Below, in pieces: positions 40,831 through 49,902 of a DNA stretch of 64,000 nt (within the stretch, counting starts at the first letter, position 1; the number at the start of each line of letters is the position of its first letter). Below the pieces are notes generated by a model, which was not told the DNA's origin, searched no databases, and worked only from the letters and a program-made list of their open reading frames with translations. The position numbers and the translations under genes are program-made. Origin of the DNA: Burkholderia cepacia (lineage in GTDB: Bacteria > Pseudomonadota > Gammaproteobacteria > Burkholderiales > Burkholderiaceae); assembly GCF_001718835.1 (NCBI RefSeq), contig NZ_CP013444.1:3224001-3288000 (forward strand). Direction: 5' to 3'.

Positions 40831-41868
40831 TTAGGTCGACACGCCCGCCCCTTCCTTCAACGGCGCGCTGACCAAGATGGAATGCGTGCCATTTATCGTT
40901 TGATGGTGCCCGTCCTTGCCGTTTGCTCCGCCTTCCGCCTGCTTGTTGTCGGGCGCCGCTGGCTTGGGCTCCGGAAGCGGCTTGCGCCACCGCGCGGCAA
41001 GAAAATCAACGACCGTGCGCACCTTGGCTGGCAGCATGGGGTTTGGCGGAAAGACGGCGTGCAGGCCCAGTTCCTCAAGGGGATACTGGGGCAGCACTTG
41101 GATAAGCGCGCCACAGTCGATTGCACTACTCGCTGTGAACATGGGCACAACGGCAAGACCGAGCCCGGCCTCTGCAGCCTCTACGGCTGCAGACGGGTTA
41201 TTCGTACGCAGGCGACCGGCCGGCTTGGCACTTTCCCACACACCATCGACCATGAATCGCCATTGCGCCGGACAGTACGGGTCCTGATAGACAAGGCATT
41301 CGTGCTTGAAGATGTCGCGTGGCGATGTGGGCAAGCTGCGGCGCTCAGCATAGGTCGGGCTGCAGACGAGTACCTGCCGTACCGGCTTAAAGAACCGCGA
41401 GACGAGTGTCGAGTCCTTCAGAATACCAATGCGAATGGCGAAATCCGCTCCATCCGTAAACGGGTCACCCGCACGGTCGCTCAGGTCTAGCGCAATTTCA
41501 AGCTGTGGGTAACGCGTCATCAGGTCACGAACAGCAGGATTCAGATACAGCGTACCGAACGTGGTCGGCGACGTAATGCGAACCACTCCCGATACTTCGG
41601 AGATTGCGCCTTTCAGAAAGCCGACTGTGTCGTCTATGTCATGCAGAATCCGTCGCGCACGTTCGTTGAAGGTGTTACCCAGCGCAGTCGGCGTGACATA
41701 GTGCGTCGAGCGGCTCAACAAGCGCACGCCGAGCTCCTCTTCGAGCAGCGCTATTCGCCGACTGATAATGGACTTAGAGACTGATAGGTGGTTTGCCGCT
41801 TTCGAAAAACTGCCCAATTCCACGACTGCAACAAAAGCCGCGAGCTGGTCAACATCTGGCCGCATCAT
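40831..41868 (-). CDS. LysR family transcriptional regulator (345 aa)
   Basis: The N-terminal winged helix is DQLAAFVAVVELGSFSKAANHLSVSKSIISRRIALLEEELGVRLLSRSTHYVTPTALG, followed by a linker helix and a periplasmic-binding-like effector domain (GVVRITSPTTFG ... LGLAVVPMF) and a 45-residue polar tail (KPLPEPKPAAPDNKQAEGGANG) that is unusual in length. The SKSIISRRIALLE variant belongs to the CrgA-like branch. GGAG precedes the tandem ATG. It converges on the monooxygenase gene with a 42-base gap and is the only regulator in the island, so it probably controls both divergent operons. Confidence 0.93.
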   Translation of the reverse strand: MMRPDVDQLAAFVAVVELGSFSKAANHLSVSKSIISRRIALLEEELGVRLLSRSTHYVTPTALGNTFNERARRILHDIDDTVGFLKGAISEVSGVVRITSPTTFGTLYLNPAVRDLMTRYPQLEIALDLSDRAGDPFTDGADFAIRIGILKDSTLVSRFFKPVRQVLVCSPTYAERRSLPTSPRDIFKHECLVYQDPYCPAQWRFMVDGVWESAKPAGRLRTNNPSAAVEAAEAGLGLAVVPMFTASSAIDCGALIQVLPQYPLEELGLHAVFPPNPMLPAKVRTVVDFLAARWRKPLPEPKPAAPDNKQAEGGANGKDGHHQTINGTHSILVSAPLKEGAGVST

Positions 41869-42199
41869 ATTTCTCCGTTTTCTCGGAAACGAATCAGAAC
41901 CTTCGCGATGGGCCTGTCCGACTTTTGTGTTTGCGGTTTGCCATCTACTCGAAGTGTCTCGCCCTTATCCTGCGCTTCAGTTCGTGACACGCGAAGGCTC
42001 CCCTCCGCGAACCAATCGCCGACTTTCACCTCGATTGCACTCTGAACGTGAGCAATGCTTGGACGTTGTTGAACCGCCTGCCTGTTAATGATGACCAGTC
42101 AAACCGCTTTTATTGCTTATATAGGGTATTCACTAGGTAATCTTACTCGGCTTTGAGGGAAGCCGGTACAAGGAAAAAAATGAGAGCGCAGGACCGAAT
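41869..42199. other. AT-rich intergenic region at the right island border
   Basis: About 330 bases without a gene. The composition is lower in GC than the flanks (for example TTTTATTGCTTATATAGGG near 42108). It contains the LysR promoter at its left end and joins the vgrG remnant at its right end. No attachment-site duplication with the left border was recognised by eye. Confidence 0.5.
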
Positions 42200-42610
42200 G
42201 TGTTGCTACCGCACATCGTGGTAGGCACTGCTCGGCTGGGTGACAATTTTGAGAGTGTCGTCGATGTTGTTTCGCTGCAGGATTCGCTCGAGCTGAAGTC
42301 AGTCATCGCGCAGCCGGTCACACTCTGGACTCAGCAGGCCGAAGTCTATGAGTACACCGGACCATACACCGATCTGGAGGATGACCGCGGCGACCAGCTT
42401 ACGAAGCTGAAGCTTGAGGAATGGGAATCGTGCGCGAAGCGATTCTACGGCGTAGGCAGCCTGCCCGGCGTTGACGTGGGACGCTGGTTCGCGCTGTTGG
42501 ACCACCCTGAGCACGACCGGGATAGTGCCGAGGACCGCAAGTGCGCGGTCGTCGAGACAAACTGGTACATCCGCAACACTCTGCCGGCGGGCGAAAGTCG
42601 CACCCTGCTG
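42200..42610 (+). pseudogene. vgrG remnant (type VI secretion spike fragment)
   Basis: From about 42270 the frame reads LQDSLELKSVIAQPVTLWTQQAEVYEYTGPYTD, DRGDQLTKLKLEEWESCAKRFYGVGSLPGVDVGRWF and HPEHDRDSAEDRKCAVVETNWYIRNTLP, unmistakably an internal part of VgrG. Both ends are missing: upstream is AT-rich spacer, and the frame loses similarity directly after WYIRNTLP. Intact VgrG proteins have 600-1000 residues, so this fragment is inactive. It marks an old recombination border between the island and the backbone. Confidence 0.85.
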
Positions 42611-42640
42611 TTCCCTCCTGCCTCACGCCCCACACCCCGG

Positions 42641-43006
42641 TCAACGCGGCTCGACGATCGCCTTCGCGTAAGTCTCGCGCTCGAGGTCGAGTATTTCCAC
42701 GCTCAACTGCAGATGCGTTCCGGACGGCGCGCGGCAGCATTGCGCCAATACCGACAACACCCGCTCGGACAGGGCGCGCTTCACGTCGGCGGACCGGCCG
42801 CTCAGGATCGCGAGTTTCGCGTGTGCGAACGCGCGCGGCGCGCTCGCCGTGCCGATGACGAAATCGTCGAAGCGGGTCGCGCGGCTCTTGATGTCGAGTT
42901 CAATGAAATGCCCGGAACCCGCGAGCGCTTCGTTGAGCGCGACAAGCGTCGCGTTGGCATCGAACCCGTCGAGGTTCGCGGAATATTCGAGCGTCAGGTG
43001 GGGCAT
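42641..43006 (-). CDS. 5-carboxymethyl-2-hydroxymuconate isomerase-like protein (121 aa)
   Basis: A tautomerase-superfamily protein of the CHMI type: PHLTLEYSANLDGFDANATLVALNEALAGSGHFIELDIKSRATRFDDFVIG, then FAHAKLAILSGRSADVKRALSERVL and LQLSVEILDLERETYAKA. Pro2, exposed after Met removal, is the catalytic base of the family. In homoprotocatechuate degradation this step follows ring cleavage. Here the other hpc genes are absent and the gene stands alone next to the vgrG remnant in GC-rich backbone DNA, so the physiological substrate is open. Confidence 0.9.
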   Translation of the reverse strand: MPHLTLEYSANLDGFDANATLVALNEALAGSGHFIELDIKSRATRFDDFVIGTASAPRAFAHAKLAILSGRSADVKRALSERVLSVLAQCCRAPSGTHLQLSVEILDLERETYAKAIVEPR

Positions 43007-43149
43007 GGCGTCATGGTCGTGGTTGGAATCGCCGGCGCGCCGGACCGATCATGTCGGTCCGGCGCACGGAAAGACGCCCATGTTACCCGTGGATACGACG
43101 CGCCCGCATCGCACGCCGACGCAGATGCCAACGCACACGCGGACGAACC

Positions 43150-44718
43150 CTACGCCTTCACCGGCTGAATCAGCCGCTCGCACGTGGCCGCCTGCGGGTC
43201 GCCCGCCGGCAGCTTCCCGCATACGCCGTCGAATTGCTTCACCACCGACCTGACCGACGTATCGTGCGCGCCGCCGTTACGCCAGCGCGTCAGCTGCGCG
43301 ACCACCTTCGTCAGCGCACGCAGGTTCGCGCCGTAGAACGCGTCCCGCGTCTTGTCGGCCTGCGCGAGCACGCTCGCCGCGATCCCTTCGATGCGCGCCG
43401 AATCGTCCGGCGCCAGTTCGACCGCATTCGCGAAATAGGTCGCCCCCCAGCGCAGCCGCGTCGCGGTCCCCGTCGCGCTGTCGTAGGCATTGCGGTACCA
43501 GTCGAGCGCAGCGGCCTTGTCGCCGCGCGCCTTCGCGTTCGCGGCCAGCCCGGACATGAAGTAGTACGGCGTGGACGAGCGCGGCAACTCGGCCTTCAGC
43601 AGCGTATCGGATTCGTCGAGCAGCCCGGCGTCGGTGAGCGTGTCGGCCGCCTCGCTGATCAGCGCCTGACGTTCATAGACGTTCGCCGCGCCCTGGATCG
43701 CCGCAGCCGTTTGGCCGCGCACCGTCGCGACGAGCGCTGGCGCATCGAGCGGTGCGCCCTTGCGTGCGTCGCCGCGCGCGAGCAGCACGCGGCCGTGCAG
43801 CGCCATCAGCCGGTCGATCGACGACAGCGTGGTGTCGGTCGACAGCCGCGCGAGCGCCGCGTCGTACGCACCGCGCAATTTCGCGCGCTGCGCGTCGCCG
43901 CCACCGAGATACGCGACCACACGCGCGGGCGCGGCGACCAGCACGTCGGCATTGGCGCGCGACAGCGCGGCATCGCGCAGCACCGTGCGCAGCACGTCGG
44001 CGCCCGCCGTCTTGTCCAGCGCACCGGCCTGCGCCGGATCGCCCGACGCCGCGATCACCACGGACTTCAGCTCGAGCCGCTGCGCATCGCCCGTCGCGCC
44101 GGCCGCGCGCGCGCGTTGCGCGAGCGACTGCAGCGTCTCGGCCACGCGATCGGCCGGCACCGGCAGCGCGCCGTCGGTATCCCACGAATAGTCGGCCAGC
44201 AGGCGCCATTCGTCCGGCGTCAGCGACGCGCCGTTCTTCAGCGCGGTCGCGAGCGTCTGCCGCACCGGGTGCGCGGCGGTCATCCCGAGCGACAGCGCCT
44301 GCATGTAGCGATCGAGATCGGCTTCGCCCGGCAGCCGCGTCACTTCGGTGCCGTCGGGACGGAACAGGATCATCGTCGGATAGCCGTGCACCTTGAAACG
44401 CTCGCCGAGCTTCTGCGCGCTTTCGGTATCGCCGTCGAGATACACGGGCACGAAAAACGACGAGCGGGTCTTGAATGCCTGCTGGCTGAAGATCGTCGAT
44501 TTCACCTGGTTGCACGACGGGCACCACACCGCACCCCAGTAGAGCAGCAGCGGCTTGCCGGTGCGCTTCGCCAGCGCAAAAGCGGCGTCGACGTCGCCGT
44601 GCTGCCACGCGATGCCGGGCGGCACGTGCACCGGCTCGCGCGGCGTGTCGGCCGCGTATGCCGCGCTTGCCGTCGCGAGCAGCCACGCGGCGGCCAGTTT
44701 CCGAAGAGAGGTTTGCAT
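43150..44718 (-). CDS. exported thioredoxin-fold protein (522 aa)
   Basis: The signal peptide (MQTSLRKLAAAWLLATASAAYA) is followed by a thioredoxin domain: AFALAKRTGKPLLLYWGAVWCPSCNQVKSTIFSQQAFKTR with the redox pair WCPSC, then VYLDGDTESAQKLGERFKVHGYPTMILFRPDG with the cis-Pro. The remaining 370 residues are Ala-rich helices, probably a TPR-like scaffold (for example SGLAANAKARGDKAAALDWYRNAYDSATG). It is a periplasmic protein of the thioredoxin-like/DUF255-like type; redox partners are unknown. The start at 44716-44718 has GGAG upstream. The frame is open for another 145 codons upstream, but that part is not protein-like. Confidence 0.85.
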   Translation of the reverse strand: MQTSLRKLAAAWLLATASAAYAADTPREPVHVPPGIAWQHGDVDAAFALAKRTGKPLLLYWGAVWCPSCNQVKSTIFSQQAFKTRSSFFVPVYLDGDTESAQKLGERFKVHGYPTMILFRPDGTEVTRLPGEADLDRYMQALSLGMTAAHPVRQTLATALKNGASLTPDEWRLLADYSWDTDGALPVPADRVAETLQSLAQRARAAGATGDAQRLELKSVVIAASGDPAQAGALDKTAGADVLRTVLRDAALSRANADVLVAAPARVVAYLGGGDAQRAKLRGAYDAALARLSTDTTLSSIDRLMALHGRVLLARGDARKGAPLDAPALVATVRGQTAAAIQGAANVYERQALISEAADTLTDAGLLDESDTLLKAELPRSSTPYYFMSGLAANAKARGDKAAALDWYRNAYDSATGTATRLRWGATYFANAVELAPDDSARIEGIAASVLAQADKTRDAFYGANLRALTKVVAQLTRWRNGGAHDTSVRSVVKQFDGVCGKLPAGDPQAATCERLIQPVKA

Positions 44719-45209
44719 CGATGCGGTCTCCGTTGATCGTGACGGCCGCGCGTGCGCGGCATTCCGTTCTCGAACGCCGGCGCATCGACGCCGGCATTCC
44801 CAATATTTGGCAGGCATCCGGCATCTGCCAGGCCGACAAATCGTAGAACGATACGGATCGCGCATCCAGAAGAAAACGATTGAATTCTCGAATGGATATG
44901 AAGTGGATTCACTCCGGCATTCGCGCGAATCGAAACCTGAAATATTCGGCTGCATTGAGCCGTGTATCGTTGCGCCGTCGAAAATTCGCGCACGCGTGCC
45001 CGAGGCAGCGGCCTGAATCCGCATCGCGTCGATATGGGACGTCATCAGGGTAAACACGAGACAAATCGAAGCGTGCCGTGATTCAACCGGCGCAGAAAGA
45101 ATGTGACAATTCCGCACCCGGACGCTCCCCGCGCCCGGGAATGTTTGTGCCATTCTTGAGCCACCTTCGCGTGGCTTCTTTTTTTGCCGCGCACCCGCGC
45201 TTGCCGCCT
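44719..45209. other. intergenic region with possible small RNA
   Basis: About 490 bases separate two minus-strand genes, yet a plus-strand terminator (45156-45181) lies at its right end. No plus-strand protein gene precedes it, so a small RNA or an untranslated transcript is possible. The segment 44850-44960 is relatively AT-rich. A promoter could not be fixed. Confidence 0.45.
45156..45181 (+). terminator. plus-strand rho-independent terminator without an upstream gene
   Basis: The stem AGCCAC / GTGGCT with a CTTCGC loop is followed directly by TCTTTTTTT, the best U-tract in this part of the window. The minus strand has no U-tract, so it serves plus-strand transcription only. The nearest plus-strand coding gene upstream is more than 2 kb away. 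Confidence 0.75.
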
Positions 45210-46253
45210 TCAGTCCCGCCCTCCCTGCAGCGGAATCACGGGCACCGCATGGCGCGCGAAGTGCACGTGCAGGCTCGACAGGTCATGGGCGGCCTCGAAG
45301 TGCTCGCCGTGCTCGGTGCGAATCTCGCGCGCGGTTGCGCCGAAGCGCTGGCGCATCGCCCGCACCAGCATGTCGCTGCTCGAAAAGCCGTAGCGGAACG
45401 CGACTTCCTTGATCGTCTGCCCGTTCGAGCGCGGATCGACGAGCGCCCGATACGCGAGATCGAGACGCCGGTCGCGAATGAAGCGCGCGACGCCGCCGTC
45501 CGCCTCGAACACCCGGTACAGGTGCGCGCGCGAAATGCGGAAGTGCGTCATCAGCGTGTCGGGACTCAGGTCGCGATCGGTGACGTGTTGCGAGATGTGC
45601 TGGACGATCCGCCGGCGCAGCGCGGCGCCATGCGTGACCGGCCGCCGGCCGGCCGGCGCGGCCGCCTCGGCGAGCGCGGCCGCGAGCAGCGCCACCATCG
45701 CATCCTGCACCGCGATCGCCTGCGCCGGCGACGCCTGCTCGCCCAGCTCGTACATGCCCACCAGATAATCGGCCAGCAAACGCGTGATCGCCCGGTTCGC
45801 ATGCAGCACCACGCCGTGCAGGTCGCGCCCGCCCGATGCCTTCTCGAGCCCCTCGCGCGGCACGAACACGGCGACGCTCTCGCCCGCGTCCACGCGGCTG
45901 CACATCGGCTGGCCGAGATCGATGATGTAGATGTCGCCCGGGCACGCGCGCACTTCGACGCCGTTGAAATCGCCGACGAGCGAGCCCGAGCGCACGAGCT
46001 GCACGACGTACTGGTCGAAGCCGCTCTGCTGGATGGTCCGGCGGTCGCGCCGGTATTGCTGCGCATTGAACGACGTGCGCGACATCAGCAGCTCGCCGAG
46101 CATCCGCGACGCCAGCGTCCCGGCCAGCCGCGCGTCCCCGTGTCCGGCAATCGGCGTCGTGTCGACGATGGGCCGCGTGACCTGGCGCCAGTATTCGTCA
46201 CGCAGCGCCGGCTCGACGCGTTCGGTCGATAGAAAGACTTCCCCGGAAGCCAT
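45210..46253 (-). CDS. AraC family transcriptional regulator (347 aa)
   Basis: The N-terminal part is an AraC-binding-like sensory domain (SRTSFNAQQYRRDRRTIQQSGFDQYVVQLVRSGSLVG, IYIIDLGQPM, VFVPREGLEKASG). The C-terminal helix-turn-helix pair is LSPDTLMTHFRISRAHLYRVFEADGGVARFIRDRRLDLAYRAL and IKEVAFRYGFSSSDMLVRAMRQRFGATAREIR. The start at 46251-46253 is supported by GAGGGG. It lies downstream of the trimeric autotransporter gene in the same orientation, 550 bases away, and could regulate it; this is positional inference. Confidence 0.92.
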   Translation of the reverse strand: MASGEVFLSTERVEPALRDEYWRQVTRPIVDTTPIAGHGDARLAGTLASRMLGELLMSRTSFNAQQYRRDRRTIQQSGFDQYVVQLVRSGSLVGDFNGVEVRACPGDIYIIDLGQPMCSRVDAGESVAVFVPREGLEKASGGRDLHGVVLHANRAITRLLADYLVGMYELGEQASPAQAIAVQDAMVALLAAALAEAAAPAGRRPVTHGAALRRRIVQHISQHVTDRDLSPDTLMTHFRISRAHLYRVFEADGGVARFIRDRRLDLAYRALVDPRSNGQTIKEVAFRYGFSSSDMLVRAMRQRFGATAREIRTEHGEHFEAAHDLSSLHVHFARHAVPVIPLQGGRD

Positions 46254-46803
46254 GATCCCCTCGCATTTCCGTTTTCTATTGCGATCCTTCTTGCCGTGAA
46301 TCGTGGGCGGCGACGCAGCACGGCCGCCGACGCGCAGAACCACGGTCCGGCGCCGCGAATCCGGCGCCGCAAGCCGTTGCTCCATGGCCGGCCTGCATGC
46401 GCCGCTCTCAGTCATCGCGGCACGATCGTCCGGGGAATGCACGCGATGCGTGCGGCCGGTGAAGCGAACGGCAGCGGCCCGAACAATCCGCTGCCGTCGC
46501 CGGCGGAGCCGGGTAATCGCCACACCCGGCGACACGCCCGACGACACACCCGGCACCCGCTCCCGTCGGGCGCCCATGCACGCTGATCGCGAGCGCCGCG
46601 ATCGCGTCCCGTTCGATCCCGACGGATGCGCCGAGCGCAGCAGCTGCCGGGTTGCACGAGAAACGACCGGCGGCGGGATTGTGCAGCCAATCCGGCGTTA
46701 GGCCCTTTGCTGCAGCGCGCAGAAACATTGCTCGCCCGAACGGGCACGCAACATCGGCGGGCCACGCACTCGACGGAAACGCATCGTCACGAGTCGGCCT
46801 GCG
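46254..46803. other. intergenic region between AraC regulator and adhesin
   Basis: About 550 GC-rich bases. Open frames on both strands are arginine- and proline-rich and lack ribosome binding sites, so no gene is called. A short GCCCG-TT-CGGGC-like hairpin near 46735-46745, shortly after the adhesin stop, may slow transcription but has no good U-tract. The AraC promoter should lie in 46260-46400. Confidence 0.5.
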
Positions 46804-49800
46804 TCAGAACTGGTAACCCGCGCCCACCACTGCGCCGAAGTCCGAACGCGTGTTGCCCGTCACCGACGCCTTGACGACCCACTTGTCGTTTTGCGTCACG
46901 TACGAGTACCCGGCGGCGAAACCCTGCTGGCCGTGATAGTTCGACGTCGCCGCCGAGACCATCGAGCGCCCCGGCGCAGTCGGTTGCGGAAGACCGGCCA
47001 CCGCCATTGCCGATGCCACGCCGCCGTACATGTCCTTCTTGACGGTGTTCAGGTCGTTGTAGACCTGGCCGATGCGTTGATCCGTGTAGCCGCGCGATGC
47101 CGCCGACGCGGCGGCGACGTTGTCGTTCAGTTGCTGCACGTTCACCGCGTCGGTCGGCGCCGTGCCGGCCGCGACGTTCGTGACCTGGCGCTCGCTGCCC
47201 TTCGCACCGACCGAGAACGAATTGTCGCGATCGGCGACGGAGCCCTGGCCGACCGCGACCGCGTTCTTGCCGGTTGCGGTTGCCGTCGACCCGATCGAAC
47301 CCGCATCCGCGCGCGCGATCCAGCTCGTATTCGCATCGGTGGCGGCAGCCTTGATCTCCTGGCTGGTCCTGACGTCCTTGAGCACGCTGTTGAGCTGGCC
47401 GACGTTCACGGCGTCGTTGTTGTTGACGCCTGCCGCCACGCCCGTCAGCACGCGATCCGCGTTGGCGCTGTTGGCGAAGTTCACCGACGTGCCGCCGGTG
47501 CCCGCGCCGACCGTGACCTGGCCGTTCGGATCCTGCTGCTGCACGAGGCCGGCCTTGCCGTTCGCGATGTTGTTCACGTTCCCCTGCAGGTTCGTGATGT
47601 CGGTCGTGTTCTTCGCGACCTGCTGGTTGGTCGCGTAGAGCTGCGAGCCGTTCACCGCGTCCGTGCTGGTTGCGCTGAGCGTGCCGGCCTGCACGTTGGT
47701 GATCCTCGTGCCGCCGGCGCCGCCGCCGAGCGTGATGACGCCCTTCGAGGCGTCGTCGTACGTGACGGCCATCGCGCCCAGCTGGTTGAGGCTCGACTGC
47801 ACGCCCTTCAACTGCTTGACGTTCACCGCGTCGGTATCGTCCACGCCGGCCCCGACGTTCTTCAGCACGACGGGCGACGCGGCGTCGCCGCCGATGAGCG
47901 ATACCGAGTTCATCCGGTTGCCGTTCGCGTCGACGTCGTACTTGACGACGTTCTTCACGGCCTCGCCCGCCTGGTTGGACACCTGCGTGATCTGCTGTTC
48001 GAGCGACGACTTCACGCCCGACAACTGGCCGCCGTTCACCGCGTCCGTGCTGCCTGCCGCGATGCCGCCGTCCGCCACGTTGGTGATCTGCGTCGCCACG
48101 CCGCCGCGCGCCGCGTTGTAGGCGCCGACGCCCGGATCGAATTGCAGCGCATCCTTCTGCAAGCCCGAAATCGCCGTCGTGTTGTTGGCGATGTTCGTTT
48201 CCGCGTTGCCGAGGCGCGTTTCGTGATTCTCGAGTGTCGTCGTGTTGCCCGCCACGCGAGTGTCGAGATTGCCGAGCGCGTCGCCGACGTTGTTGAAGGT
48301 CGCGCCGCCGACGTCATACTTCGGCGCATTGATCGAGCCGTTCGCGTTCGCGGTTGCGCCGCCGCCGAGCGCCGCCGCCACGCTGTCGGTCGCATGTCGC
48401 AGTTGCGCGCCGTTCACCGCGTCCGTGCTGCCGGCCGAGACGTTGCCTTCCGCGACGTTGGTCAGGCGCACCGGGCTCCCGCCGTTGCCCGCGCCGAGCG
48501 AAACCTGCTTCTTGCTCGCGTCGTCGTACTTCACGGCGAGTGCATCGAGCTGGCCGACACCGGTTTTCACCGCGGCATTCAGCTGATCGACGTTGACCGC
48601 ATCGGTGCCCTTCACGCCTTGCGCGACGTTGGCGATCTGCTGCGGCGCACCACTGCCGTGGCTCGCGTCATACGCGCCGAGCGTCGCATTCCACTGCAGC
48701 GCGTCCTGCTGGAGCGCCGCGATGTTCGACGTGTTGCCCGCGACCTGCGTGCTCACGTTCGACAGTTGCTGGTTCGTCTGATAAAGCTGGCTGCCGTTCA
48801 CCGCGTCGGTGCTCGTCGCCGATACGGCGCCGCGCGCCACGTTCGTCAGCTTCGTGCCGCCCGTCACACCGCCGTCGGTGCTCGTCGAGCCGCCGAGCGT
48901 CACGTTGCCCTTGGTTGCGTCGTCGTATTGCACCGCGCTGTCAGCGACCGCGGCCAGCTGGTTGACGTTGACCGCGTCCGTGCCCGCCGTGCCGCCCGCG
49001 ACGTTGCGGACCTGCCGCTCCGCCCCCGCGCTGCCGACCGACAGCGCGCCGCCGGACGCGATCGCATCGCCGCTGAACCGGGCCGGGCCGGTCGCGTTGG
49101 CGGCGCCCACGCTGTTCGCGCCCAGCGCGATGCTGCCGTCAGGCGCTGCCACCGCGCCCGCGCCGAGCGCGACGGACGCGATGCCGCTCGCGCGGGTCTG
49201 CGTCGCCGGGTTGTAGGTCGCGCCGCTCGACACGCCGTCGTTGCCCGCCGCCCGCGAATCGGACGAGCCGATCGCGATCGACCGATAGCCCTGGGCGAAC
49301 GCCGAATGCCCCATCGCGATCCCGCTTTCTCCGCTCGCATAGGCAACGTTGCCGATCGCCGTCGCGTAATCGGCGGTCGCCGCCGACTGGCGGCCGAGCG
49401 CGAAGCTGGTGTTGCCGGTCGCCAGCGCGACCGTGCCGATTGCGATCGCCGAGTTCTTCGTCGTGCTCGCGCCGATGCCGATGGAAATACCGGAATCCGA
49501 TGCGCTGGCGCGATCGCCGATTGCCACCGATGCCTTTTGCGCATTCGCGTTATTTCCGATGGCCGTACTGCAGCCGTTTTGCAGAATATATTGCGAGCCG
49601 GATGCGCTGGATGGGTTTCCAGGATTCTGGCGGTCGACGAAATTCTGCGAACAGGCTGAATCGACGCTGGCCGCCGAACCGGATCCACCACTATTAGCGG
49701 AAGTTCCTGAAACCGCCGTTTGCGCTTCCGAATATGCAGAGAGCGTCAATCCGGAAATCGAAAATGCAATACCCGCAATCACGCGAAGGCCCCGTACGCG

Positions 49801-49902
49801 CTTGCGGCCGCCTGCCCTGCCGTGCGATGCGGCCCCTTCCTGCACCGCCACCCAGGCGCCCGATGATTCGTTCCAGATCGTCTTATAGCATTTATTCATC
49901 AT
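46804..49902 (-). CDS. trimeric autotransporter adhesin, YadA/Hia type (1032 aa)
   Basis: A surface adhesin of type Vc. The extended signal peptide opens MMNKCYKTIWNESSGAWVAVQE (ESPR), followed by a hydrophobic core ending near AYSEAQ. The head has YadA-like collagen-binding repeats (AIAIGTVALATGNTSFALG, DYATAIGNVAYASGESGIAMG). Several neck/stalk modules with the DAVNGSQL and DAVNVxQL signature follow from about 300 to 900. The anchor at about 945-1032 (DMYGGVASAMAVAGLPQPTAPG ... YSYVTQNDKWVVKASVTGNTRSDFGAVVGAGYQF) forms the outer-membrane barrel, ending in Phe. Repeated modules suggest length variation by recombination. The promoter is very AT-rich. An AraC regulator lies downstream. Confidence 0.96.
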   Translation of the reverse strand: MMNKCYKTIWNESSGAWVAVQEGAASHGRAGGRKRVRGLRVIAGIAFSISGLTLSAYSEAQTAVSGTSANSGGSGSAASVDSACSQNFVDRQNPGNPSSASGSQYILQNGCSTAIGNNANAQKASVAIGDRASASDSGISIGIGASTTKNSAIAIGTVALATGNTSFALGRQSAATADYATAIGNVAYASGESGIAMGHSAFAQGYRSIAIGSSDSRAAGNDGVSSGATYNPATQTRASGIASVALGAGAVAAPDGSIALGANSVGAANATGPARFSGDAIASGGALSVGSAGAERQVRNVAGGTAGTDAVNVNQLAAVADSAVQYDDATKGNVTLGGSTSTDGGVTGGTKLTNVARGAVSATSTDAVNGSQLYQTNQQLSNVSTQVAGNTSNIAALQQDALQWNATLGAYDASHGSGAPQQIANVAQGVKGTDAVNVDQLNAAVKTGVGQLDALAVKYDDASKKQVSLGAGNGGSPVRLTNVAEGNVSAGSTDAVNGAQLRHATDSVAAALGGGATANANGSINAPKYDVGGATFNNVGDALGNLDTRVAGNTTTLENHETRLGNAETNIANNTTAISGLQKDALQFDPGVGAYNAARGGVATQITNVADGGIAAGSTDAVNGGQLSGVKSSLEQQITQVSNQAGEAVKNVVKYDVDANGNRMNSVSLIGGDAASPVVLKNVGAGVDDTDAVNVKQLKGVQSSLNQLGAMAVTYDDASKGVITLGGGAGGTRITNVQAGTLSATSTDAVNGSQLYATNQQVAKNTTDITNLQGNVNNIANGKAGLVQQQDPNGQVTVGAGTGGTSVNFANSANADRVLTGVAAGVNNNDAVNVGQLNSVLKDVRTSQEIKAAATDANTSWIARADAGSIGSTATATGKNAVAVGQGSVADRDNSFSVGAKGSERQVTNVAAGTAPTDAVNVQQLNDNVAAASAASRGYTDQRIGQVYNDLNTVKKDMYGGVASAMAVAGLPQPTAPGRSMVSAATSNYHGQQGFAAGYSYVTQNDKWVVKASVTGNTRSDFGAVVGAGYQF

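Noticed and set aside
33705..42199. Transposon or prophage ends around the island
   Set aside because: No transposase, integrase or tRNA gene and no matching direct repeats were found by eye; only the inverted repeat and the vgrG fragment mark the borders.
44719..45153. N-terminal extension of the thioredoxin-fold protein
   Set aside because: The in-frame extension has no protein-like sequence, whereas MQTSLRKLAAAW is a good signal peptide behind GGAG.
46408..46765. Small genes in the 46.25-46.8 kb spacer
   Set aside because: All open frames are overlapping, Arg/Pro/Cys-rich and without ribosome binding sites.
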